DNA of 64,000 bases from Closterium sp. NIES-65 (Eukaryota; Streptophyta; Zygnematophyceae; Desmidiales; Closteriaceae): contig CANXME010002058.1 of assembly GCA_948144175.1 (NCBI GenBank), positions 236,501 through 300,500 of the forward strand, given 5' to 3'. Each line of letters starts with the position of its first letter. Positions within the stretch are counted from its first letter, which is position 1. Below are positions 1-10,900 of this stretch, in pieces. The notes beneath the pieces were generated by a model. It was not told where the DNA came from and made no database searches. It worked only from the letters and a program-made list of their open reading frames with translations. Both the position numbers and the translations under genes were made by a program.

Positions 1-49
1 GCGGACGCAGGCGCACGCGCTGACGGACATCTCGACGGCGACGGCTCCC

Positions 50-2230
50 TTGCTCGCCGAAGTCGACGAGCCTGCTGATGAAGATGTTGTGGAGGTTCGT
101 CCCCCTCCCCCTGTTCTTGCTCCTCCCTCTCCCGTCGCCGATCTGCCTGCGCCGACACCTGTGTCGGCCACCGACGATGAGGGGAGCCTGGAGGCGTCGC
201 CTGTGGCGCCGGCCAATGGCATCGCCGGCGGACGACAAGGCGCCAAGCTCGACGACTACGATGGGAAGCCGTCGACGACAGGGGAGCATCTGACAGGGGA
301 GCCGGTCGAACAGGGGGCATCGGTAGGGGTACACTCGATAGGGGAGCGGCTGCCGGAGCGGTCAACAGGAGAATTGCCAAAGGTAGCAGCAGAGGAACAG
401 CCGGTCGAAGGGTCGAAGCAGCTGGTCGACGACGTTCTAGTGGATGAGAAAGGGGAGCTGTCGGCGGGCGAGGAGTCCACCGACAGTGATGTAGTAGAAG
501 TACCAATCACGAAGCCCGAGCTGCGACGTACAGGTCGAGCTCGATGGCCGCCGGAGCGGTTGAGCTTCCACGCCTGCCTACCGCCAGCGGTCTTCACCAC
601 GGTGTACGACGAGGTCGACGACGACCTGCTGTACGATGATGCCGAGGAGGATGAAGACCTACCGGAGCTCGACCCTGACGTGCATGTCGACCCCGAACAC
701 CGCTGGGACATCGCCACGATGACGGTGAAGGAGGCGCTATCGAGCTGGAAGGGCGAGGCGGTGAAGGCCGCCATGGAAGAAGAAATCCGTAGCCTCATCG
801 CTATGGGGACTTGGGAGCTGGTCGAACGCCCACGCGGGATGAACATTATGAAGAACCGATGGGTGCTGACGACCAAGTACCGCATCGACGACACCGTCGA
901 GCGCGAGAAGGCGAGGCTGGTCGTAAAGGGCTTCACGCAGGTGTACGGCGCGGACTACGACGAGACGTACTCACCGGTGAGCAGCTACGTCACGCTGAGG
1001 ATCTTCCTCAGCATAGTCGCCGTCCTCGACCTCAACCTGATGCAGCTCGACATGAAGAACGCTTTCCTGCAGAGCAAGCTCGACAGAGTGCTCTACATGT
1101 ACCAACCGGAATACTTCGACGACGGGACCGGCCGGGTGTGTAAGCTGCTGAAAAGTCTCTACGGGCTGAAGCAGTCGCCGCTGCTGTGGTACAGGGCTCT
1201 TGACGGTGTGCTGCTGGGCGCTGGCTGGAAGAAGAGCCAGGTCGACGAGGCGCTCTACTTCAAGACCGGCGACGACGGTGTGACCTGCTGGGTCTTGGTC
1301 TACGTCGACGACCTACTCGCCGCTAGCAGCAGCACCGCGATGCTGAAGGAGCTGAAGGAGCTGCTCGAGGCCGCCTTTGAGCTGCGTGAGATCTCGCCGG
1401 TGGAGAAGTACCTTGGGCTGGAGATCGTGCGCGACAAGCCGGCCAGGAAGTTGTGGCTGCACCAGCAGGGCTACGCCGACAAGCTGCGCAGGCGCTTCGT
1501 CGACGAGGAGCAGGGCGGTCGAGTCCCGAAGACGCCGGTCTCGGTCGACGCCTACGCTCATCTGACGTTCGACGACGAGGAGGCTCAGGAGCGCGAAGAG
1601 GAGGAGTACTGCCAGAAGGTCGGCTCGCTGCAGTTCGCGGCGACGACGACGAGGCCGGACATTGCGTTCGCCTGCAGCAAGCTGGGGAGCGGCCTCACGG
1701 TGAGGAGCGACCAGCATTGGCGTGAGGTCGACCGTTGCCTCACCTTCCTCGCCGACACCCGCGACACCGCCCTGGAGTTCGGCGGTGGACCAGAATCGTT
1801 GGAGCTGATCGGCTACGTCAATGCCGACGACGCGGGCGACAAGCAGAACCGGACGAGCACGGGAGGCTACGTGTTCGTCTACGGAGGGGCCGCCGTCTCC
1901 TGGTCGAGCTCGCGCATCAAGTGCGCGACATTATCATCGACCGAGTCGGAATACGTGGCGGCCACGAATGCCGGCAAGGAGGGGCGTCGACTTCGCTTCC
2001 TCCTTGCGGAATTCAAGCTGCTCGACGCTGGGAAGCCGACCATCCTCCGCGTCGACAACAAGTCGGCAATCACTGTCGCTGAGGGCTTGGGGCTGACGGG
2101 CAACCTCAAACACATGGAGCGACGCTACGCGTGGCTGCAGCACATGGTGAGGCGCGGGAAATTCGTGCTGAACTACATCCCGACCACCGAGTAGCCGGAG
2201 GATTTCCTGACGAAGGCGCTGCATTTTCCG
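50..2230 (+). pseudogene. Element K pol: RT and RNase H
   Basis: Copia polyprotein C-terminal half. The reading frame is already open at base 2, so the true start is upstream of the window. RT hallmarks are visible: KNRWVLTTKYR, ARLVVKGFTQ, LDMKNAFLQ, SLYGLKQSPLLWY and the catalytic YVDDLLAA. RNase H shows GYVNADDAGD and SSTESEYVAATNAGKEGRRL, followed by KHMERRYAWLQH. Pfam-type names would be RVT_2 followed by copia RNase H. The fragment begins in the acidic linker after integrase. Treated as a fossil. Confidence 0.85.
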
Positions 2231-2440
2231 GCTTTCAACCGGTGCTCTGTCGCCATCGGACAAGTTCGTCTGGTCGACGTCGGCGACGGCGACGACGAGG
2301 TGCAGTAGTAGGTGCCGTGCCCTTCTGCACGGCTGGTGCGGTGACGGCGTGCTGTGTGTGGGGTGCACGCCGCGGACGAGTTCTCTCCGTGGAGTACTGC
2401 CGTGAGGGCTGGAGGCCCAAGCGTGAGCGCAGCAGGGGAG

Positions 2441-3421
2441 TGTTAACAGGAATGGAGTGTTGGCCCCGCCCTCGCTTGGGCAACGCCGACAACTTGGTCG
2501 GATGTACGGCAGTAACAGCCGACCGCTCACAGTGGGATAGCTGCTCGACAGGTTACGTAGAGCTGCAGCGGACCGCTGTGGTGTTGCTGTCGACCAGGAT
2601 GCTCGACAGCTGCACCTGACTAGCCTGGGCGACGGGTGAGCCGTCCGGGAGATCGACGAAGCAGTCCGTCGACCTTCAGTTCGACGGGGAGGTCTATGGA
2701 GCATCCCGTCGAGCTGCAGTTCGACCGGGAGGTCGACGGAGCATTTATGGTCGACGGAAAGGGTCCGTCGACCAAGGGGTAGCTTGACGGGAGGTGTGGT
2801 CGACCGGGAGCGCCCGCTGGTCGACCAGAGGGACCCAGTGGTCGACGGGAGGCACCTGGGAGTCGACCAGAGCACCAGGGGTCGACCAGGTCGACCGGGT
2901 AACCTGCCCGACGAGTTATGCGGAGGCACGCGAACGTCGTTAAGATCGCGATGGCGCAGGCGACTTCGGGCTGGTATCCGGAAGTCGATGTGGCTCGTCA
3001 GGCGCAGACAACAGCCGACGGATGCCCAACGAGGCAAGTCGGGCCAATCGTCTGCGCACACCTGCGAGCACGCGCACTGCTGTGTTCTACGGGGCACGCC
3101 GTCGACCTGCTTTGTTGGCAGGTCGCCCTTCTGCAATGCTGGCGCGGCTCCTCTACGCAATGCTGGCAGGCGGTCGACCGAGCTGCGTTGGCGGTCGACC
3201 AGGCTAGGTGCAGGGTTGCTAGGTGCCTGATGTAGTCATTGTTGTCATTGCTTCTTGTATCATTCTGGAATTCCAACTTTGCTAGTGGAAACTCTTGCCA
3301 AATTCTTCCGTGAATGTGCAAACACTAAGGAACTAAGCAAAGCTACGATCACCTCCAGTAGTTCGTGCCAGCCCTGTAGTCTAGCTCACGACCGTTGTAG
3401 AGTTAATCTCCTCAGTCATTG
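2441..3421 (+). repeat. Putative 3' LTR of element K
   Basis: It starts with TGTTAACAG directly after the purine-rich AGCAGGGGAG tract, the arrangement expected at a 3' LTR start. Bases 2640-3220 are packed with GTCGAC-containing short repeats (more than ten), an internal low-complexity zone. No matching 5' LTR is in the window, so the right end is unknown; 3421 is a maximum. Confidence 0.5.
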
Positions 3422-3477
3422 TATAAGCGCCGGCGCTTATAGCCGATACTCAATTAAAAGCGCCCCCAACAAAAAAA
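3422..3477 (+). repeat. MITE copy 2, left fragment
   Basis: It begins with the 20-bp perfect palindrome TATAAGCGCCGGCGCTTATA (3422-3441), then CTCAATTAAAAGCGCCCCC, and ends in an A-run. The same order of blocks occurs near the right end of the intact MITE (about 36785-36835). It continues at 30735 after the insertion of element D. Confidence 0.7.
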
Positions 3478-3602
3478 TGTCAAACTTATATAATATAGCT
3501 TGTCTTGGCTATAGTGGGGTAGACACTATGGGGTACAGTTTCCTAGGGTTTCCTACTTGTACCCAACCTTGTGCTAGTTCATTCATTCCTCATTTCTTCA
3601 CA
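3478..3602 (+). repeat. 5' LTR of element D
   Basis: 125 bp, TGTCAAAC...TTCACA, almost identical to 30610-30734. It is followed at once by the PBS TGGTATAGAGCAGG and a GTTCCC/GGGAAC hairpin. Confidence 0.9.
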
Positions 3603-3616
3603 TGGTATAGAGCAGG
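3603..3616 (+). other. Primer-binding site of element D
   Basis: TGGTATAGAGCAGG directly abuts the LTR. It resembles the plant initiator-Met PBS TGGTATCAGAGC but with altered spacing. The same form is found in B, C and, truncated, G. Confidence 0.75.
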
Positions 3617-3659
3617 TTCCCTAGTGGGAACGCTTCCTCGGGCCCATCACTAAAACTTT

Positions 3660-4330
3660 TTTTTTTTTTTTTTGACCGGAGCGTCAGTCGCTCCTGCCCG
3701 AGGCGCGCCTTGTTCGCCGCCCTTCCAAGCCCCTTGCGGCCCCTAGCGGCCTCGTCGTCGCCCCTACGCGGCCCCGTCGCCACCCCTAGCGGCCCCGTCG
3801 CCGCCCCTAGCGGCCCCGTCGCCGCCTCCCTCCCTACGCGGCCCCGTCGCCGCCCCTACGCGGCCCCGTAGCCGCCCCTACGCGACCCCGTCGCCGCCCC
3901 TAGCGGCCCCATCGTCGCCCCTACGCGGCCCCGTCGCCGCCCCTAGCGGCCCCGTCGCCGCCTCTCTACCTACGCGGCCCCGTCGCCGCCCCTACGCGAC
4001 CCCGTCGCCGCCCGTAGCGGCCCCGTCGCCGCCCCTAGCGGCAGCGTCGCCGCTCCCCTTCCTACGCGGCCCCGTCGCCGCCACTACGCGGCCTCGTCGC
4101 CGCCCCTACGCGGCCCCGTCGCCGCCCCTACGCGGCCCCGTCGCCGCCCCTAGCAGCCCCGTTGCCGCTCCCCTCCCTACGCTGCCCCGTCGCCGCCACT
4201 ACGCGGCCTCGTCGCCGCCCCTACGCGGCCCCATCGCCGCCCCTACGCGGCCACGTCGCCGCCCCTAGCGGCCCCGTTGCCGCTCCCCTCCCTACGCGGC
4301 CCCGTCGCCGCCCCTAGCGGCCCCATCGCC
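3660..4330 (+). repeat. Leader tandem repeats of element D
   Basis: After a T-run (about 3657-3673), about 20-bp units of the form CGCCCCTAGCGGCCCCGTCG are repeated roughly thirty times with CTACGCGG/CTAGCGG variants. This is 5' untranslated leader between PBS and gag, interrupted at 4331 by element B and resumed at 25373 with a related CCGAGCCGCC-type repeat. No convincing gene is present. Confidence 0.8.
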
Positions 4331-4443
4331 TATGAAGAAATGAGGAATGAATGAACTAGCAAACAGGTGGGTACAAGTAGGAAAACCTAAAAGTTCTTAA
4401 ACCCCAGTACAGCCTACACAGACTATAGCATATGAGTTTGACA
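4331..4443 (-). repeat. 3' LTR of element B
   Basis: About 113 bp. It matches 25242-25367 almost perfectly outside a shorter central part. The minus strand reads TGTCAAAC from 4443. The flanking TCGCC at 4326-4330 is one half of the target duplication. Confidence 0.88.
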
Positions 4444-4640
4444 CACCCCCATAGGTAAAGTGGGAGAGAACAAGAGGTCACAAGACCAGTCAAGCAAAGC
4501 AAAGCATGCTCAGGGTGGATCACAACATCACCACACAATCCAAGCACAAGAGCAAGGCCAAAAGGCCAACTCACATGAAAGATCATATATAATGGTAAAC
4601 AAGCAAGTGCAGGTGTACAAAGATCACAGTACAAGCAAGG

Positions 4641-5524
4641 TCAAGAAATGAGCAAGTGGGGCCAAGTAGGCACAAGACATAGCATCGTACAGAAACGCTG
4701 ATGATCACAAGGCGGAAGTGCCTTGGTAAAGATATTAGCAGGGTTGGCCTCAGAGGCCACGTAAGCAAGGCGGAGCTGACCACGCTGCTGCAGCTCACGA
4801 GCAAGGAAGTAGCGAAGAGCAATGTGCTTCGTTCTGTGCTCCAGTCTGTGCTCCCAACACAAGGCTAGCATGGCCTTGTTGTCTACGTACAAAACAGGAG
4901 GAGAACGAGGCGGCTCTCTTAGGTCAGTCAGCAGGTAGGTGAGCCAGCGTAGCTCTTGTGCAGCCATGGCCCCCGCGTAGATCTCGGCCTCACAGCTGGG
5001 GCCGAGAACAGAAGACGAGCGGATAGACCGCCACGAAACAGAGCCGGAGCCAAGGCTGAAGGGCTAACCCTGTGACGACCGCTGCGTAGCCTGGTTGTCA
5101 GCCCAAGAAGCGTCTGCATGACCTGTGAGGACCACTTGACGTCGCCCTCCAAGCACTAGCCCCATGCCCGATGTACTGCACAAGTAGCGCAACACCCTCT
5201 TCTCTGCAGCCATGTGCTCTGGTCGGTGTCTCCCAGGAGCAACATAGCGTGTCAAGATGCTAAGAGGGTATGCAAGGTCAGGTCGTGTGCAGGTCATCAG
5301 GTACATGAGGCAGCCAACAAGCTCTGGGTACGGGCCACTCGGCTCTACGGACTCATCCGAAGGCAGAGCTGAGAGCGAGTTGCGAGTAGACAGAGGAGTG
5401 GCCTGAGGCGAGGAGTACGTGAAGTCGAAGCGCTGAAGGACCTGCTGCACCATGTGTGACTGAGTCAGGGTAATGGTGAGCTGTGCTCTCTCGTGCGTGA
5501 TCTGCCAAGGTAGCTGCGCAGTTC
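4641..5524 (-). pseudogene. Element B pol, RNase H and RT end
   Basis: Minus-strand copia remains. Visible are VLYVDNKAMLAL, RTKHIALRYFLARELQQR, ANPANIFTKALPP and upstream CLMYLMTCTRPDLAYPLSIL. These correspond to the RT tail and RNase H. The region is interrupted at 5524 by element A and resumes at 12910. Bases 4444-4640 are the conserved 3' non-coding segment that all relatives share. Confidence 0.85.
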
Positions 5525-5657
5525 TGTCAGAACATTATAGCTTACTCATTTGTGTAGGCAATAGTGGGGTATCCCATAGGGGGTACAACCCAATTAGGGT
5601 TTCATATTTGTACTCACTTCATTTCATAGTTCATTCATTCTCGTTCACTTCTTCTCA
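5525..5657 (+). repeat. 5' LTR of element A
   Basis: 133 bp, TGTCAGAACATTATAG...CTTCTTCTCA. Next comes PBS TGGTATCGAGCAGG (5658-5671), then a GTTCCCC/GGGACC hairpin and GGGCCCACCACC. Confidence 0.92.
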
Positions 5658-5739
5658 TGGTATCGAGCAGGTTCCCCTGTGGGACCTGTGCTTAGGGCCC
5701 ACCACCTCGAAACGTCTTTTTTTCTGCCCTAGCCGCTAG

Positions 5740-6660
5740 CGCGCCGCGCGCCCTCGAACGTGAGCGCCGCCCCTAGCGCCCTAGCGCCCGTCCGCTGCCT
5801 GCCCTAGCGCGCCCGAGCCCCACGACAGAGCGCCGCTCCTAGCGCTAGCCGCCCATAGCGCTGCCCGACGCGCTGCCCTAGCGCCGCCCTAGCGCCGCTC
5901 GACGCGCCAGCCTAGCGCCGCCCGACGCGCTGCCCGACGCGCCGCCCTAGCGCAGCCCTAACGCCGCCCTAGCGCCGCCCAGCGCGCCGCCCTAGTGCAG
6001 CCCGTCGCGCTGCCCTTGCAGCCGCCCTAGCGCCGCCCGTCGCGCTGCCCAACGCGCCGCCCGTAGCGCTGCCCGCTGCCCGCCCTAACGCCGCCCGTCG
6101 CGCTGCCCAACGCGCCGCCCACGCGCCGCCCTAGCGCCGCCCGACGAGCAGCCCGTGAAGCCGCCCGTGTGCCTGCCCGTGCACCTGCCCATGTACCCGC
6201 CCGTGCACCTGCCCGTACACCTACCCGTGCGGCCGCCCGTGCACCCGCCCGTGCACCTACCCGTGCGGCCGCCAGTGCAGCCGCCCGTAAGCAGCCTGCG
6301 AGCCGCCCCAGCCGTCCGTGCAGCCGGCCCAGTCGCCCGTGAGCCGCCTCGGCCGCCCGTGCAGCCGCCCGTGAGCCGCCCGCTCGCCGCCCATGCAGCT
6401 GTCCACGAGCCGCACCAGCCGCCCGTGCTGCCGCCTGTGAGCCGCCCGCGAGCCGCCCGCGAGACGCCCACGACGCTCGAGCCGCCCACGCCGCCCGAGC
6501 CGCCCGAGCCGCCCGAGCCGCCCGAGCCGCCCGAGGAGCCGATCTTCTGCTCCTGTGGGGCTCCCACTGCTCCTGGGCTGGCGCAGCTGCTGTACTGCCG
6601 TGTTGCTGTGCCGCTGTGCTACCCGACTCTTCCTCCCCGGTGAGACTGTCAGCTGCTACA
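5740..6660 (+). repeat. GC-rich leader repeats of element A
   Basis: Degenerate tandem units such as CTAGCGCCGCCCGACGCGC (about 5740-6140), then GTGCAGCCGCCCGTG-type units (about 6150-6540). They can be read as Pro-rich or Gly-rich peptides in several frames on both strands. That is a composition effect, so I call this untranslated leader rather than a gene. Confidence 0.75.
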
Positions 6661-7725
6661 ATGGCCACCCCCAGTGTCCTGACTTTTGACGCTGAGGGTC
6701 GCGCCATTGACTTTGCAGTCTGGATTGAGGACCTGCAGCTGTACTTACTGTGCGATGCGATCGATGAGGTTTCTCTCTTTGACTTTGTCTCTGGCGCTGT
6801 CCCTGCCCCTCCTGCTGATGCTGACCCCACTGTTCGCCCCAAGTGGGCCACACGCGATGCTGCTGCACGTCTTGCTGTGCGTCGCCACCTCCCTTCCTCC
6901 GAGCGTGCACACTTTAGTCAGTGCAAGACCGCTCAGGCCTTGTACGACGCTGTAGTTGCGCGCTACTCCTCCCCTTCCACTGCTACACTGAGCCGCCTCA
7001 TGCTACCGTACCTCTTCCCTGACCTTGCTGCCTTTCCCACAGTCACTGACCTCTTTACCCACCTTCGCGCTAGTGACACTCGCTACCGAGCTGCGCTTCC
7101 TGCTGCCTTCCTCTCTGAAATCCCCCCTCCCATGTACATCACCCTCTACTTTCTAGTCACCTGTCTCCCTGAGTCCCTTTGTGCTGTTAGGGACCAGTTT
7201 CTCTCTCTCTGTCCCACCACCCTCACTGTCGACCTCCTCGAGAAGTCCCTGCTAGCGGCCGAGAAGAGCATAGTCGCCGTAGGGGCCTCTCGTGGTGACC
7301 CGCGCACCCCCATCTTTGAGGGGTGTTCTCCTTCCCCCCTGTTACCCTCTGTCGCCTCTGCTGCTGCGGCCGACCTCGTCGGTTTAGAGTCGGTCGGTGC
7401 GGCGTCTGCCCCCAGCGGTAGGCGCCGCTCTGGCAGGAGCAAGGGGGGCAAGGGAGCGGGTGGAGCTAGCGGGGGCGGTGGCTGAGGAGGTGGGGGCGGC
7501 GGGGGGAGTGGGGGTGGCGGTGGGGGTGGAGCCGGGAGTGGAGGTACTGGTGGCGGAAGTGGAGGCGGAGGTGGCGGCGGAGGTGGTGGCGGAGGTGGCA
7601 GTGGGAGCGGCAGGGGCGAGGGTAGCGGTGGCGGCGGTGGCGGCGGAGGCGGAGGTGGTGGTGGTGGAGGTGGTCGGACTGGCTCGTCCCAGCGGGGCAG
7701 CAGTGGGGGTGGTCAGCGCCTGCAG

Positions 7726-7763
<38 letters not shown>

Positions 7764-7920
7764 CTCTCGCGACGTCCCCGCCCCTCAGCAGCTCCGTGAG
7801 TGGTACTCGCAGCGTCAGCGTGGTGGGGCGTTCGGTCCCTGCACCTACGTCCTTCGCACCGGCGACCGCGCGGGTGAGCAGTGTGGGGGCACCCACACCG
7901 CTCGTCGCTGCTTTGCCCGC
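6661..7920 (+). pseudogene. Element A gag region
   Basis: It starts MATPSVLTFDAEGRAIDF at an ATG after the leader. A capsid-like helical region (about 6700-7250) contains KTAQALYDAVVARYSSP and LPYLFPDLAAFPTV, similar to UBN2/copia Gag. A Gly-rich low-complexity stretch (about 7420-7680) and a Gln run (about 7730-7760) follow. Then come APQQLREWYSQ and a C-X13-C-X3-H-X4-C motif (about 7840-7915) in place of the usual CX2CX4HX4C knuckle. Gag and pol are linked across a break. Confidence 0.8.
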
Positions 7921-10900
7921 TTGACCGACGCTTGGCGCCAGCAGTTTTCGGAGGCCTCTGAGATCCCCCGCAGGGGAGAGCTGTCGAGGGCTGGTGTACC
8001 TGTTTTTGATCTTGACTTTGATGCTATCCTTGCTGCCATGTATGCTGTGACTGTTAGTGATGATGGTGACTGTTACCGGTGTTTCCCGCCCGACCCGGGC
8101 ATTGGTACTGCTGCGTCAGGTGCCAGTGAGGCTGCTGCTCTAGGTGCCAGTGCGTCTGTGCTCTCAGGTACTGGTGAGTCTGCCCTCTCAGGTACTATGT
8201 CGGCTTCTGCCTCTCACACCTTCACCCTTGACTCTGGGGCGTCTCGCTCCTTCTTTCGGGACCGCACCACTCTCACGCCGCTTAGTCGGCCTGTTGCAGT
8301 GTCCCTGGCTGACCCCTCTGGGGGTCCTGTCCTGTCTCGTTTCTCCACAGTCCTCCCGTGTCCGGTGGCTCCCTCTGGCACCCTAACTGGTCTTTACCTC
8401 CCCTCGTTTTCTACGAACCTGGTGAGTGGTGCTGACCTACAGGATGTGGGTGTCCACCAGTTCACTCCTGCTCATCAGCGGGTGACACACTGCACAGAGG
8501 CTAGCACAGGTCGCCACCTGGCTACGTTTACACGTCAGCCAAGGTCGAGCCTGTACACACTGACCACTGCTTCTCCTCCCGGTGCTGACTCTTGTAGAGT
8601 CCCTTCGTCTGGTCAGATGTTTGCTGCAGCGTCCAGGTCTGTTCCTGAGTCTGCCCCCTGTTCGTGTCGCCGTCTGTCTCACGAGACTCTCCTCTGGCAC
8701 CACCGCCTTGGCCACCCCTCTCTGCTTCGGCTCAGAGGCATGGCCTCCCGTCTTCTTGTGTCTGGTCTCCCCCGGTCCCTCCCTCCCCTTCCTCAGGGCC
8801 CTGGCCCTGCCTGTGTCCCCTGTGTCGAGGGGCGCCAGCGTGCTGCCCCTCACTCCTCCCAGTTTCCTCCAACAGAGGCTCCGTTGCAGACGCTTCACAT
8901 GGACGTGTGGGGCCCTGCCCGCGTCCGTGGACTCGGTCACGAGCGCTACTTCCTGTTGGTGGTTGACGACTACTCGCGTTACACCACAGTCTTCCCCTTG
9001 CGCAGCAAGGGTGATGTCACTGAGGTGCTGATCGACTGGATCCGCGTAGCTCGTCTCCAGCTCACGCAGAGCTTTGGCTCGGACTTTCCTGTGTTGCGTC
9101 TGCACTCGGACAGAGGCGGAGAGTTCTCCTCTGGCCTTCTGCGTGCCTTCTGTCGTGCGCGAGGCATCTGCCAGACCTTCACGCTTCCGGACTCACCGCA
9201 GCAAAATGGGATTGCAGAGCGCCGCATTGGCATGGTCATGGACGTCGCTCGTACGTCTATGATGCATGCGGCTGCCCCCCATTTTCTGTGGCCGTTTGCG
9301 GTCAGGTACGCGGCGCATCAGATCAACCTCCACCCCAGGGTCTCCAGGCCGGAGACCTCCCCAGCCCTGCTGTGGACGGGGAAGGTTGGCGATGCGTCGG
9401 CGTTCCGGGTCTGGGGATCTCGGGCGTTTGTCCGCGACTTGTCTGCGGACAAGCTGTCCCTTCGCGCTGCTCCCTGCGTCTTCCTGGGGTTCCCCCTCGA
9501 CGCCCCTGGGTGGCAGTTCTACCACCCCACCTCTCGACGTGTTCTGTCCTCCCAGGACGTCACGTTCGACGAGTCGGTACCCTACTACCGCCTCTTCCCC
9601 TACCGCACTCCGTCCCTTCCCCCGCCCCCGCTCTTCTTGGTTCCTGGTCCCCCCCCGGTAGACCCCCTCCCCCCTCAGGGTCCTGCCCCTTCAGGTGTGT
9701 CCCAGGTAGAGGCGGTCGAGCCTGTCGAGGTCACTGGTGACTCTGGTGCTGCTGCGGGAGCTGAGCCTGGGGGTGCTGAGCCTGGGGGTGCGGAGTCTGG
9801 GGGTGCTGAGCCTGGGGGTGCTGAGCCTGGGGGTACTGAGTCTGGGGGTGCTGAGCCTGGGGGTGCTGAGTCTGGGGGTGCTGAGCCTGGGGGTGCTGAG
9901 CCTGGGGGTGCTGAGACTGGGGGTGCTCTGCCTGGAGGTGCTTTGCCTGAGGGTGCTGAGCCTGGAGGTTCTTCGCCTGGTGGTTCTCCGCCTGGAGGTG
10001 CTTCGTCTCGCCGAGAGCCACTCTCCCCACAGGAGCTGCGTGAGTGGTTTGCCCGGCGCTGGAGGCGTGCTGCTGGTGCTGGAGGTTCTTCGGCTGCAGA
10101 GGGTGCTGCTGCCGCGCGTCCCGGAGGTGCTCGTGCTGTGGGTGCTGGAGCTGCTGGGCCTGAGAGTTCTCCTGGAGCTGGTGCTACTGAGGGTGTTGGC
10201 GCTGAGACTACTGCTGGTGGTCCGACTGGCAGTGCTCCTGGTACTGCTGGGGGTTCTGGAGCTGGTGCTGTCCCTGCTGTTTCTGGCGTCGCCACGCGGC
10301 TCCGACCGTACTTCGTTCCGCTCCTGCAGCAAGTTCTTGGTCTTACACCTTCTCCTGGTCCTCCTCCGCCTACCTTCGAGCGTCCACAGCCTGTCCAGTC
10401 CCAGTCACAGCTACAGCCTGCCTCCCCTTTGCCTGCTCCTTCTCCCTACGCTGGTCCGACTGGAGGTCTTACTGAGCGTCGTGAGCCTGTGTCTCGTCCT
10501 GCGTCGCCTGTTCGTCCTGCACGCGCTAGTGGTCGCGGTTCGCATCAGCGTCCTCCTCCTGTCCCTGGCACGCACCGGATATCTCTGCGTCCGTCCAGTG
10601 CTCCTCTGCGTGCCCCTTTGCCTTCTCCTCCTGAGTCCTCTCTTCCTGCTCTTGCCGACCCGGAGTCGGACTCTCTTCGTGCTGCTTGTCCCACTGTCAC
10701 GCGTCTCCTTGCTACTGGTGTCACTGACCCTTCCTTCGAGTCTTCTGCTGCGTCTGCCCTTGTCACTGAGCTTGTCGACTTTGCTGCGCGCTGTCGTCTG
10801 GACTACGCTGCTAGTCTTGTCGCTGAGTCTGAGTCTGTCTGTCCTCCGTCCGTCGGGGGTGAGTGTGCCCTAGGCACGGACGTCCTTGAGGACAGGCAGG

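Larger units (their letters stand above)
1..3421 (+). mobile_element. Ty1/copia element K, 3' part
   Basis: Fossil copia retrotransposon whose 5' half lies outside the window. Parts seen: an acidic, Pro-rich spacer (about 50-700), reverse transcriptase (about 760-1500), RNase H (about 1790-2230), a purine tract (2429-2440) and a 3' LTR-like region starting TGTTAACAG at 2441. It is a different lineage from the other GC-rich copia elements here: the RT sequence, LTR start and CGAC-rich codon usage all differ. The coding part is nearly open, with about one break seen. The LTR end is not identified, so 3421, where a MITE fragment begins, is an outer bound. Confidence 0.85.

Noticed and set aside
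6027-6851. Pro-rich or Ala/Gly-rich protein genes in the element A leader
   Set aside because: Degenerate tandem repeats between PBS and gag, with no conserved motif and mutually exclusive frames.
9675-10873. Long antisense and alternate-frame proteins in the element A linker
   Set aside because: They are shadows of the GGAEP repeat and GC-rich codons. No domain is recognisable, and the sense frame carries integrase and RT on either side.
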